Shown: one piece after another, positions 1-5,196 of the stretch | Layout of the letters: every line of letters begins with the position of its first letter | Position numbering within the stretch: the first letter of the stretch is position 1 | From: an uncultured Clostridia bacterium | Lineage (GTDB): Bacteria; Bacillota; Clostridia; Lachnospirales; Anaerotignaceae | Length of the DNA stretch: 5,196 bases | Reading direction: 5' to 3' | Assembly (NCBI GenBank): GCA_937888765.1 | Contig: CALASU010000256.1 | Coordinates: 1-5,196 of the forward strand | Notes under the pieces: model-generated | Database searches by the model: none | Seen by the model: only the letters and a program-made list of their open reading frames with translations | What the model was told of the DNA's origin: nothing | Translations under genes and position numbers: made by a program

Positions 1-240
1 TCTGGATTATATGTATGGCTTAAGGATAATGATAATAATTGCTCTATTAATAAAAATGAAAAGTTCATTGCTAAACTTGCAGATCAAATTATTAAAGAGC
101 ATAAATTTGAAATTATTATTAAATTTTTAAAATATAATGATATTGAAGCGTTTTTAACGTGTTTTAAAAAACAAGAATTTATTGCAACCAAGGAGACTTT
201 ATCGATAGTATTGTACCTGAAGAAAATAAAATTAAAATAG
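1..240 (+). CDS. C-terminal fragment of an unidentified A+T-rich ORF
   Basis: Frame 1 is open from the first base to a TAG at 238-240, giving 79 residues without a start, so its 5' part lies outside the window. The composition looks coding in an A+T-rich genome: charged and hydrophobic residues alternate (for example EKFIAKLADQIIKEHKFEII) and codons end almost only in A or T. I recognise no domain, signal peptide or membrane segment. Another coding-like frame begins to overlap it near 168-195, so the last ~15-20 residues may be out-of-frame reading after a frameshift or a join, and the TAG may not be a natural end. The base composition is unlike the genes after 360, which argues that it does not belong to the same genome segment. 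Its identity is unknown. Confidence 0.3.
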   Translation, partial: SGLYVWLKDNDNNCSINKNEKFIAKLADQIIKEHKFEIIIKFLKYNDIEAFLTCFKKQEFIATKETLSIVLYLKKIKLK

Positions 241-350
241 GACAAGCTTTAAAAGAATATAGAGATAAAAGAGTAAACGAAAGAAAATGGGTATTATTAA
301 ATTATCCATCTATTATAGATAGTAATAAAGCAAAAATGAATATAGATGAA
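195..350 (+). pseudogene. Internal fragment resembling an M29-family aminopeptidase, fused to pcrA
   Basis: Frame 3 is open from 168 with no start codon before 336. From about 195 it reads like a real A+T-rich protein: GDFIDSIVPEENKIK, then an ALKEYRDKRV segment, then RKWVLLNYPSIIDSNKAKM and NIDEF. From memory of the family, metal-dependent M29 aminopeptidases carry a segment of the form R-V-x-K-T-K-W-x-V-L-x-Y-P-x-x-x-x-A-x-x-A-x-M-x-x-[ED]-x-F near the middle of a ~400-residue protein, and the fit in spacing and key residues (RV, KW, YP, M, EF) is good. Both ends of such an enzyme are missing, including the metal-binding C-terminal half, so this piece cannot be active. It runs straight into the PcrA frame. 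The family assignment is an inference from one motif; an unrelated A+T-rich gene remains possible. Confidence 0.35.
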
Positions 351-375
351 TTTGTAAATAAGGCTACAGAATACG
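336..375 (+). other. Composition breakpoint / probable chimeric junction
   Basis: G+C content changes abruptly: 80 G/C bases in 1-360 (about 22%) against 35 in 361-420 (58%), by hand count. The codons for NIDEFVNK (339-362) are A/T-ending; from TEYAQSHGEE onward G/C-ending codons appear. The peptide NIDEF-x-NKA-x-x-Y could belong to both partners: M29-type enzymes have an M-x-x-[ED]-x-F segment, and clostridial PcrA usually has E-N-I-x-E-[LF]-x-N-K just before the T-L-x-x-F-L-E-E-V segment. The join could therefore lie anywhere in a short shared stretch around 338-362. An assembly or amplification chimera is the simplest reading; recombination at microhomology is the alternative. Confidence 0.6.
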
Positions 376-1058
376 CACAGAGCCACGGCGAAGAGGCGAC
401 ACTGGAGGGCTTTCTGGAAGAAGTGGCACTGGTGGCGGATATCGACAGCTATGAAGAAGGAGAAGAAGCGGTTTCTCTGATGACAATGCATAGTGCAAAA
501 GGTCTGGAATTCCCGTATGTATTTATGATTGGTATGGAAGAAAGTATTTTCCCTACATACCGTGCAGTGATGTATGGCGGAGAAAAGGAAATTGAAGAAG
601 AACGCCGCCTCTGTTATGTAGGGATTACCCGTGCAAAGGAAGAATTGTTCCTGATCCATGCAAAGAGCCGTATGATGCACGGCATTACACAGAGCAATGC
701 AGCTTCCCGCTTCCTGAAGGAAATTCCTGAGGAACTGGTGGATATGCCTACCAGACAGGTTTCCGAAATGGCAAAGAGATATGAAAAAATGGCGGCGGCA
801 AGACCTGCAATGGGCAGAAAAAATGTAATGCCTCCTGCGGCGGCATATGGCATGAAAAAAACTGCGATGCCTGCACCCAAGGATTTTGTATTGAATTATG
901 GTGTAGGCGATCAGGTACGTGCACCGAAATATGGCATCGGTACAGTAGTATCTATCAATAACGGCGGGGCAGATTATGAAGTAGAGGTTTCCTTTGGTGC
1001 AAAGGGGACAAAGAAATTCATGGCGAAGCTGTCTAAGCTGATCAAAGTGAGTGAATAA
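336..1058 (+). CDS. pcrA: ATP-dependent DNA helicase PcrA (UvrD/Rep family), C-terminal part only
   Basis: PcrA is a 3'-to-5' superfamily 1A DNA helicase of the cytoplasm, acting in repair, plasmid rolling-circle replication and removal of RecA or stalled RNA polymerase. Only the last ~230 of about 740 residues are here. Counting from the ATG at 336, domain 2A begins at residue ~21 (ATLEGFLEEVALVADID), motif V is at ~47-60 (SLMTMHSAKGLEF) and motif VI at ~89-101 (EERRLCYVGITRAKE, with the ATP-contacting Arg in GITRA). After a low-complexity Ala/Met/Pro linker (~150-182), a Tudor-like tail (~188-237, GDQVRAPKYGIGTVVS) matches the PcrA domain known to bind RNA polymerase. Walker A and motifs Ia-IV are absent. 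The ATG at 336 has no ribosome site and is not a true start: the frame is open upstream into unrelated A+T-rich sequence. The fragment cannot be an active helicase as shown. Gene identity is very secure. Confidence 0.9.
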   Translation: MNIDEFVNKATEYAQSHGEEATLEGFLEEVALVADIDSYEEGEEAVSLMTMHSAKGLEFPYVFMIGMEESIFPTYRAVMYGGEKEIEEERRLCYVGITRAKEELFLIHAKSRMMHGITQSNAASRFLKEIPEELVDMPTRQVSEMAKRYEKMAAARPAMGRKNVMPPAAAYGMKKTAMPAPKDFVLNYGVGDQVRAPKYGIGTVVSINNGGADYEVEVSFGAKGTKKFMAKLSKLIKVSE

Positions 1059-1075
1059 GCCGAGGAGCGATAACG

Positions 1076-3040
1076 ATGACAGACAGAAACAGAATCAAGG
1101 AGCTGACAGAACAGCTGAATGAAGCGGCAAAGGCATATTATCAGGAGGACAGAGAAGTAATGTCCAACCAGAAATATGATGCTCTGTATGATGAACTGGT
1201 GGATTTGGAACAGAAAACGGGGATCATTCTGGCAAACAGCCCTACCCAGAAAGTAGGTTATACCGTACTGAGCAATCTGGTAAAAGTTCCTCATGAAAGC
1301 CCTATCCTTTCTCTGGATAAAACAAAGGAAACAGAGAAACTGGCGGCGTTTCTGGGAGAAAGAAACGGGATTCTTTCCTGGAAATTAGACGGGCTTACTA
1401 TTGTGCTCACGTATCGGAACGGTACACTGGCGCAGGCAGTTACCCGCGGAAATGGGGAAATCGGGGAAGATGTTACCCATAATGCGAGAGTATTCAAAAA
1501 TATTCCGCTGGCCATTCCCTTTATGGGAGAACTGGTACTGCGCGGCGAAGGTGTGATCCCTTACAGCGAATTTTATCGCATCAATGAAGCCTTAGGAGAA
1601 GAGGAACAGTATAAGAACCCCCGAAATCTTTGCAGTGGTACGGTACGTCAGCTGAACAGTGAAATTGCCGCAAAGCGCAGAGTTTCTTTCTATGCTTTTA
1701 CACTGGTAAGTGCAGAGGGCAGAGAAATTTCCGACAGCAAGGCAGAAAATATGGACTGGCTGGCTTCTTTGGGCTTTGATGTGGTAGAGCATACCATAGT
1801 AACAGGGGGAAATGTGGCGGAAGTGGTAGAAGCGTTCCGCAATAAGATCGAAGAAAATGATCTGGCTTCCGATGGTCTGGTGCTGACATTTGACAGTATT
1901 TCTTATAGCCAAAGCCTTGGCAGAACCTCCAAATTCCCGAAAGACTCCATTGCTTTCAAATGGGCGGATGAAATGGCAAAAACTGTACTGCGGGAAATTG
2001 AATGGAATACTTCCCGTACAGGGCTGATGAATCCTGTGGCGATTTTTGATCCTGTGGAGCTGGAAGGTTCTACCGTGAGCCGTGCCAGTGTGCATAATGT
2101 GAGTATTCTGAAGGAATTGAAGCTGAGTATTGGCGATACGATTAAGGTATACAAAGCAAATATGATCATTCCTCAGATTGCGGAAAATCTGACAGGAGAG
2201 GTATCTACAGCGGAAATCCCAAAGACCTGCTTTGTCTGCGGGGGGGAAACGGAAATCAGAAAACTGCGGGACGGCGAAGCGTTGTATTGCACCAATCCCA
2301 GCTGTTCCGCACAGCGGATACAGGCGTTGAGCCATTTTGTATCCCGTGATGCCATGAATATAGAGGGGCTTTCCGAGGAAACGCTCAAAAAATTCATGGA
2401 AAAGGGCTTTGTAAAGAATTACCCCGATTTGTTCCGTCTGGCAGAGCATGAAGCGGAAATCTGTGAGATGGAAGGTTTTGGTTTGAAATCCTATCAGAAT
2501 CTGATTGCTTCTGTAGAAAAGGCAAAAGCAGTGGAGTTGCCCAATCTGATTTATGCACTGGGTATCAATCATGTAGGGCTGAGAAATGCAAAGCTGCTCT
2601 GCGGTAATTTTGGTTTTGATCTGGAGAAGATCAGACAGGCGACAGAGGAAGAACTGGTACAGGTGGAAGGCTTTGGGGAAATCATTGCCCACAGCATTGC
2701 GGCATATTTCAGAGCAGAGGAGCATCTGCGTCTGTTGGAGGATGCGCTGCAGTATATACAGCTGGTATTGCCCGAAGAAGATGCAGCAGCGGGTGAAAGC
2801 CCTCTGCAGGGACTGATATTCGTTGTGACCGGGGATCTGGAACAGTTTGCAAACCGTAAGGAACTGCAGGCAGTCATTGAAAAGGGCGGCGGTAAGGTAA
2901 CGGGAAGCGTGACCAAGAAAACAAACTACCTCATCAATAATGATCTGCTTTCCGCTTCCTCTAAAAATAAAAAAGCAGCAGAACTGGGGATTCCCATTCT
3001 CAGCGAACAGGATTTCATTGACCGATTTATCAATCGTTAA
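1076..3040 (+). CDS. ligA: NAD+-dependent DNA ligase LigA (divergent clostridial type)
   Basis: LigA seals 3'-OH/5'-phosphate nicks in replication and repair, using NAD+ to form ligase-AMP and releasing NMN. The 654 residues are near the family's usual ~670, and all domains are present: Ia (1-65, with AYY, YD.LY.EL and SPTQKVG), adenylation domain (~66-305), OB fold (~310-380), zinc finger (C385, C388, C405, C410), helix-hairpin-helix region (~415-560) and BRCT (~577-652). The nucleophile is K103 in WKLDG. E158 (RGE), R183 (NPRN), R191 (VRQLN), D266-G267 and K295 (AFKWAD) are kept. By alignment from memory, the Glu two residues before the catalytic Lys is S101, and the Lys of D-G-V-V-x-K is T271. 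RAGDVIPQ of the OB fold is YKANMIIPQ. GAGGAG at 1062-1067 lies 8 bases before the ATG. The gene follows pcrA by 17 bases, so the two are probably co-transcribed. The changes recall a LigA type I remember from Clostridia, so I expect an active enzyme, but this is not shown. Confidence 0.95.
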   Translation: MTDRNRIKELTEQLNEAAKAYYQEDREVMSNQKYDALYDELVDLEQKTGIILANSPTQKVGYTVLSNLVKVPHESPILSLDKTKETEKLAAFLGERNGILSWKLDGLTIVLTYRNGTLAQAVTRGNGEIGEDVTHNARVFKNIPLAIPFMGELVLRGEGVIPYSEFYRINEALGEEEQYKNPRNLCSGTVRQLNSEIAAKRRVSFYAFTLVSAEGREISDSKAENMDWLASLGFDVVEHTIVTGGNVAEVVEAFRNKIEENDLASDGLVLTFDSISYSQSLGRTSKFPKDSIAFKWADEMAKTVLREIEWNTSRTGLMNPVAIFDPVELEGSTVSRASVHNVSILKELKLSIGDTIKVYKANMIIPQIAENLTGEVSTAEIPKTCFVCGGETEIRKLRDGEALYCTNPSCSAQRIQALSHFVSRDAMNIEGLSEETLKKFMEKGFVKNYPDLFRLAEHEAEICEMEGFGLKSYQNLIASVEKAKAVELPNLIYALGINHVGLRNAKLLCGNFGFDLEKIRQATEEELVQVEGFGEIIAHSIAAYFRAEEHLRLLEDALQYIQLVLPEEDAAAGESPLQGLIFVVTGDLEQFANRKELQAVIEKGGGKVTGSVTKKTNYLINNDLLSASSKNKKAAELGIPILSEQDFIDRFINR

Positions 3041-3086
3041 AGAAATATCTATAAATGATAGAATCCGTATTTTAAATTTTTAAATC

Positions 3087-3110
3087 GCTGAATCATGTAT
3101 ATGATTCTGC
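3087..3110 (+). repeat. Hairpin 1 of the ligA-lysR gap (GAATCAT/ATGATTC)
   Basis: A perfect 7-base-pair inverted repeat (3090-3096 with 3101-3107) around a GTAT loop, extended by two G-C pairs across one T-T mismatch. It lies 46 bases after the ligA stop. No T-run follows, so it is not a typical Rho-independent terminator. It could stabilise the 3' end of the pcrA-ligA message or be part of a longer repeated element with the next two hairpins. Confidence 0.45.
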
Positions 3111-3121
3111 AAATGGGGGGT

Positions 3122-3140
3122 GAGGGGAATGATTCCCCTC
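3122..3140 (+). repeat. Hairpin 2 of the ligA-lysR gap (GAGGGGAA/TTCCCCTC)
   Basis: Positions 3122-3130 and 3132-3140 are perfect reverse complements around a single G at 3131. The folded form would be an 8-base-pair stem with a 3-base loop. The stem is G+C rich and sits next to a run of six Gs (3115-3120). No T-run follows. It is directly followed by hairpin 3, separated by CGCAGGGTGC-type sequence, as in dispersed intergenic repeats of many Clostridia (recalled pattern, not checked). Confidence 0.55.
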
Positions 3141-3149
3141 GCAGGGTGC

Positions 3150-3170
3150 TCGAGGGATAGCGTCCCTCGA
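3150..3170 (+). repeat. Hairpin 3 of the ligA-lysR gap (TCGAGGGA/TCCCTCGA)
   Basis: An 8-base-pair perfect stem (3150-3157 with 3163-3170) around a TAGCG loop, followed by AAAGTCATGC rather than by Ts. With hairpin 2 it forms a close pair of stable stems with different sequences, a layout like REP/BIME-type intergenic elements. It might also block readthrough between ligA and lysR. Its function is unknown. Confidence 0.55.
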
Positions 3171-3242
3171 AAAGTCATGCAAAGCCTACAAGAAAACGGT
3201 GTTTTTTTGGTCAAAACGGCTATAGATTGTTTGTTTTCTTTT

Positions 3243-3251
3243 TGTTATACT
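3243..3251 (+). promoter_or_regulatory. Extended -10 promoter for lysR-nudC
   Basis: TGTTATACT is a TG-n extended -10 with the hexamer TATACT at 3246-3251. No good -35 is found at 16-18 bases upstream (TTGTTT at 3227-3232 is only 13 bases away), which suits an extended -10 promoter. A start near 3258 would leave a leader of about 55 bases before the LysR ATG at 3314. It is the only convincing promoter in the gap. Confidence 0.5.
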
Positions 3252-3260
3252 CATCAAAGG

Positions 3261-3282
3261 TGCGAAAAATTGTTTTTTTGCA
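3261..3282 (+). promoter_or_regulatory. 22-base inverted repeat in the lysR leader, possible operator
   Basis: TGCGAAAAA at 3261-3269 pairs with TTTTTTGCA at 3274-3282 around TTGT, with one G-T pair. It begins about 10 bases after the -10 hexamer, close to the expected transcription start. LysR-type regulators often repress their own gene by binding dyad sites near its start, so this is a candidate autoregulatory site. It could also simply form an A-U-rich RNA hairpin. The regulator's actual site is not known from sequence. Confidence 0.35.
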
Positions 3283-3301
3283 GAAACAAAATGCAGGAAA
3301 C

Positions 3302-3307
3302 AGGGGG
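3302..3307 (+). promoter_or_regulatory. Ribosome binding site that fixes the LysR start at 3314
   Basis: AGGGGG lies 6 bases before the ATG at 3314. The reading frame is open further upstream to about 3227, but that part covers the inverted repeat and leader, has no ribosome site, and would add 29 residues before the canonical LysR N-terminus (MNLNQLYYF). The 3314 start is therefore preferred. Confidence 0.75.
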
Positions 3308-3313
3308 AACGAC

Positions 3314-4204
3314 ATGAACTTAAATCAGTTGTACTACTTCAAAACATTAGCAGAATTAGAGCATTATACAAAAGCGGCGGAAAAGCTGAACATTTCCCAG
3401 CCCACACTGAGCCATTCCATTTCTTCCATGGAAAAGGAACTGGGGGCGAATCTGTTTGAAAAACAGGGCAGGAATGTTGTTTTGACGAAGTACGGCAAAA
3501 TTTATATGTTCTATGTAGAGAATGCCCTGACACAGCTGGAACTGGGAAAGAATCAGATCGAACGACTGGTTTCGGAGGGTGGCGGTCATGTCGGTCTTGC
3601 TTATATGACATCTGTGGGGACAAACTTTGTGCCTGATATCATTGCAGGCTTTCTGGATGATCCGCAGAATAAAAATATTTCTTTCTCCTGCTATGAGGGC
3701 AATACAAAAACACTGCTTTATAATCTGAAGCGTGAAAAATATGACTTGATTTTCTGCTCTATGGTGGAAAATGAAACAGATGTGGAATTTGTACCTGTGT
3801 ATGAACAGAGTATGGTGGTAATCGTGCCGCAGGGACATCCGCTGGAAAAAAGGGAAAAGGTAACCATACAGGATATCTGCCCGTATCCTTTGATCAGCTA
3901 TACAAAGGAAAGCGGTATGCGCCGTATCATCGACGATATGTTTACAAAAGCACAGATCATGCCGCATATCCTCTGTCAGTTTGAGGATGTGAACTCTATG
4001 GCGGGGTTGGTAGCGGCAAATCAGGGGATTGCGATTGTAACAGATAACCCCACACTGGATAACTATAATGTCGTAAAACTGGAACTGGATATGCCGTATT
4101 CCAGACGAATGGTATATCTTGCCTATATGCTGAACAGATATTTACCGCCCGCAGTGGAAAAATTCAAAAGCTTTATCATTCAGCGGACGAAACAAAAGAA
4201 GTAA
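3314..4204 (+). CDS. LysR-type transcriptional regulator
   Basis: A cytoplasmic DNA-binding regulator of 296 residues, the usual family length. Residues 1-60 form the winged helix-turn-helix, with the typical MNLNQLYYF start, AAEKLNISQPTLSHSI (recognition helix ~28-40) and LFEKQGRNVVLTKYG wing. A linker helix (~62-88) leads to the two-lobed effector domain (~92-290), beginning GHVGLAYMTSVGTNFVP and including the EGNTKTLLYNLKREKYDLIF segment and GLVAANQGIAIVTD. The family binds a small molecule here, usually as a tetramer, but the ligand cannot be told from the sequence. nudC follows 15 bases after the stop in the same direction, so the two are probably one transcript; LysR genes more often diverge from their targets. 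The dyad at 3261-3282 may allow autoregulation. The family call is secure; the regulon is unknown. Confidence 0.93.
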   Translation: MNLNQLYYFKTLAELEHYTKAAEKLNISQPTLSHSISSMEKELGANLFEKQGRNVVLTKYGKIYMFYVENALTQLELGKNQIERLVSEGGGHVGLAYMTSVGTNFVPDIIAGFLDDPQNKNISFSCYEGNTKTLLYNLKREKYDLIFCSMVENETDVEFVPVYEQSMVVIVPQGHPLEKREKVTIQDICPYPLISYTKESGMRRIIDDMFTKAQIMPHILCQFEDVNSMAGLVAANQGIAIVTDNPTLDNYNVVKLELDMPYSRRMVYLAYMLNRYLPPAVEKFKSFIIQRTKQKK

Positions 4205-4219
4205 GAGAGGAAAAACATC

Positions 4220-5086
4220 ATGTTACAGGATCTGAGCTATGGAAAATTAGAAAATGTCTTTCGTGTGCTGCAGCCCGCAGAGGAGGATCTGATGGTCTGT
4301 GTCAGAAAAGGCACTGTACTGCTTCACAGAGAAGCAGATGACACACTGCATCTGCCGGATTTTGCACAGGTAAAGGCTTGGGCGGCAGAAAATAACTGGA
4401 GCCAGTGGTATACAGAAGCGGTGCAGTATGTATTCCGTTTACAGGACAGAAATTATTTTATCTGGATGGGAGAAAGCGGCGAATCTTCTGATCCTGCATA
4501 TGCCTATGAAACGGTGATGAATCTGCGTCAGATGATTTCCAAGGACACCTGTTTCGGTATCATGACAGCATGGCATCTGTATGAATGGTACAGAAATAAT
4601 CGTTTTTGTGGTGCCTGTGGTGCAAAAACTGCGCATGACAGCAAAGAACGCATGATGCGCTGTCCTGACTGCGGAAATATGATCTTCCCAAGAATTGCAC
4701 CCTCTGTAATCGTAGCTGTGACAGATGGCGACCGTCTGCTGCTGAGCAAATACGCCAACAGAGGCTATTCCAGATATGCACTTCTGGCGGGCTTTACGGA
4801 AATCGGGGAAACCATAGAAGAAACTGTATCCCGTGAAGTCATGGAAGAAGTCGGTCTGAAAGTGAAAAATATCCGTTATTATAAAACACAGCCCTGGGGT
4901 GTGACCGGCGGGCTGTTGGTAGGCTACTACTGTGATCTGGACGGCGACGACAAGATCACACTGGACGAGGATGAACTGGCGATGGCGGATTGGTACGACA
5001 GAAACAATCTGCCTGCTGAGGATGATGGTATCAGCCTGACCCGTGAAATGATTCGGGTATTCGGTGAGGGCAAAGAGCCGAAATAA
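4220..5086 (+). CDS. nudC: NADH pyrophosphatase, NudC-like Nudix hydrolase
   Basis: NudC enzymes split NAD(H) into NMN(H) and AMP and, in E. coli and Bacillus relatives, remove NAD caps from RNA 5' ends in the cytoplasm. The 288 residues show the full layout: an N-terminal NudC domain (~1-120), a zinc ribbon with C130, C133, C148 and C151 (FCGACG ... CPDCG), IFPRIAPSVIVAV at ~155-167, and a complete Nudix box at 191-213 fitting G-x5-E-x7-REVMEEVGL, with metal-binding Glu residues at 206, 209 and 210. The NADH signature normally written SQPWPFP is here TQPWGVT (223-229), so QPW is kept but the PFP part is changed. The length is close to E. coli NudC (about 257) plus a slightly longer N-terminus. 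AGAGAGG at 4204-4210 lies 9 bases before the ATG. The gene is coupled to the LysR gene upstream and ends 15 bases before a terminator. Family membership is secure; substrate preference is less so. Confidence 0.9.
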   Translation: MLQDLSYGKLENVFRVLQPAEEDLMVCVRKGTVLLHREADDTLHLPDFAQVKAWAAENNWSQWYTEAVQYVFRLQDRNYFIWMGESGESSDPAYAYETVMNLRQMISKDTCFGIMTAWHLYEWYRNNRFCGACGAKTAHDSKERMMRCPDCGNMIFPRIAPSVIVAVTDGDRLLLSKYANRGYSRYALLAGFTEIGETIEETVSREVMEEVGLKVKNIRYYKTQPWGVTGGLLVGYYCDLDGDDKITLDEDELAMADWYDRNNLPAEDDGISLTREMIRVFGEGKEPK

Positions 5087-5101
5087 ATACATAAAAATAA
5101 A

Positions 5102-5133
5102 ATGCTCTGAAACTATGGTTTTGGAGCATTTTT
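5102..5133 (+). terminator. Rho-independent terminator after nudC
   Basis: A continuous 12-base-pair stem (5102-5113 with 5118-5129, two G-T pairs) closes on a TATG loop and is followed by TTTTT at 5129-5133. A-rich sequence before the stem pairs with the T-run and could serve the opposite direction as well. It begins 15 bases after the nudC stop and ends the lysR-nudC unit. Confidence 0.85.
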
Positions 5134-5164
5134 GTTGTAATGACAACAGACTTTTGTAAGAATC

Positions 5165-5175
5165 TGTAGTATACT
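5165..5175 (+). promoter_or_regulatory. Possible promoter for a gene beyond the right edge
   Basis: TATACT at 5170-5175 is a good -10 hexamer, with a TG a few bases before it. No clear -35 is found at normal spacing. The sequence after it (ATCAAAG) matches that following the lysR -10. The position after a terminator and before the window end fits a new transcription unit, but the gene itself is not visible. Confidence 0.3.
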
Positions 5176-5196
5176 GCTATCAAAGAAAAGAAGTTG

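Noticed and set aside
1..345. The A+T-rich left segment as a mobile element or prophage end
   Set aside because: No terminal inverted repeat, target duplication, attachment site or transposase/integrase sequence is visible; it looks like fragments of ordinary genes.
1592..2725. A long - strand ORF (377 residues) opposite ligA
   Set aside because: It is Cys/His/Phe rich with no recognisable domain, and lies antisense to a complete, conserved LigA; it is a shadow of its codon use.
3193..3208. AAAAC-GGT-GTTTTTTT as a terminator for pcrA-ligA
   Set aside because: The stem is only five mostly A-T pairs with a three-base loop, too weak to support a terminator call.
3227..3313. An upstream extension of the LysR protein by 29 residues
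   Set aside because: It would begin before the promoter -10, has no ribosome site, and the canonical LysR N-terminus with a good ribosome site is at 3314.
3120..3317. A 65-residue + strand ORF in the ligA-lysR gap
   Set aside because: It runs through two hairpins, the promoter and the lysR leader, overlaps the lysR start, and has no ribosome site or protein-like composition.
4439..5146. A 235-residue - strand ORF opposite nudC
   Set aside because: It begins beyond the nudC terminator and reads antisense through the conserved zinc ribbon and Nudix box; it has no family features.
5133..5148. TGTTGT-AATG-ACAACA hairpin right after the terminator
   Set aside because: It is a short 6-base-pair A-T-rich stem overlapping the T-run; too likely by chance to list as a feature.

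Overview
The window reads as Clostridia-type Firmicute chromosome (probably a gut Lachnospirales-like organism, by inference). The signs are the adjacent pcrA-ligA helicase/ligase pair, strong GAGGAG-type ribosome sites, and a LigA of the divergent 'WKLDGLT ... YKANMIIPQ' kind. All genuine genes are on the + strand. No CRISPR array, transposase, tRNA or rRNA was seen.

Layout. Positions 1 to about 345 are very A+T rich (about 22% G+C for 1-360 by hand count, against 58% in 361-420). They hold two short coding-like fragments in different frames: an unidentified tail ending at 240, and a piece resembling an M29-type aminopeptidase. The second piece runs in frame, with no stop, into the last ~230 residues of PcrA (UvrD-family helicase). 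This looks like a chimeric join, either an assembly artefact or recombination at a short shared stretch. PcrA ends at 1058 and ligA (1076-3040) follows after 17 bases.

The 273-base gap 3041-3313 has three hairpins in a row, then an extended -10 promoter, a 22-base inverted repeat and the ribosome site of a LysR-type regulator (3314-4204). The regulator is followed after only 15 bases by a NudC-like NADH/NAD-RNA pyrophosphatase (4220-5086). That pair ends at a clear Rho-independent terminator (5102-5133), and a possible promoter for an off-window gene lies at the right edge.

PcrA and LigA act together in DNA repair and replication: PcrA unwinds and displaces DNA, and LigA seals nicks using NAD+. 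NudC hydrolyses NAD(H) and may decap NAD-capped RNA. NAD links LigA and NudC biochemically, but they appear to be in separate transcription units, and nothing in the sequence shows a regulatory link. I see no convincing new biological system. The best leads are the chimeric left edge, the altered active-site residues of LigA, the hairpin cluster, and the LysR-nudC pairing.
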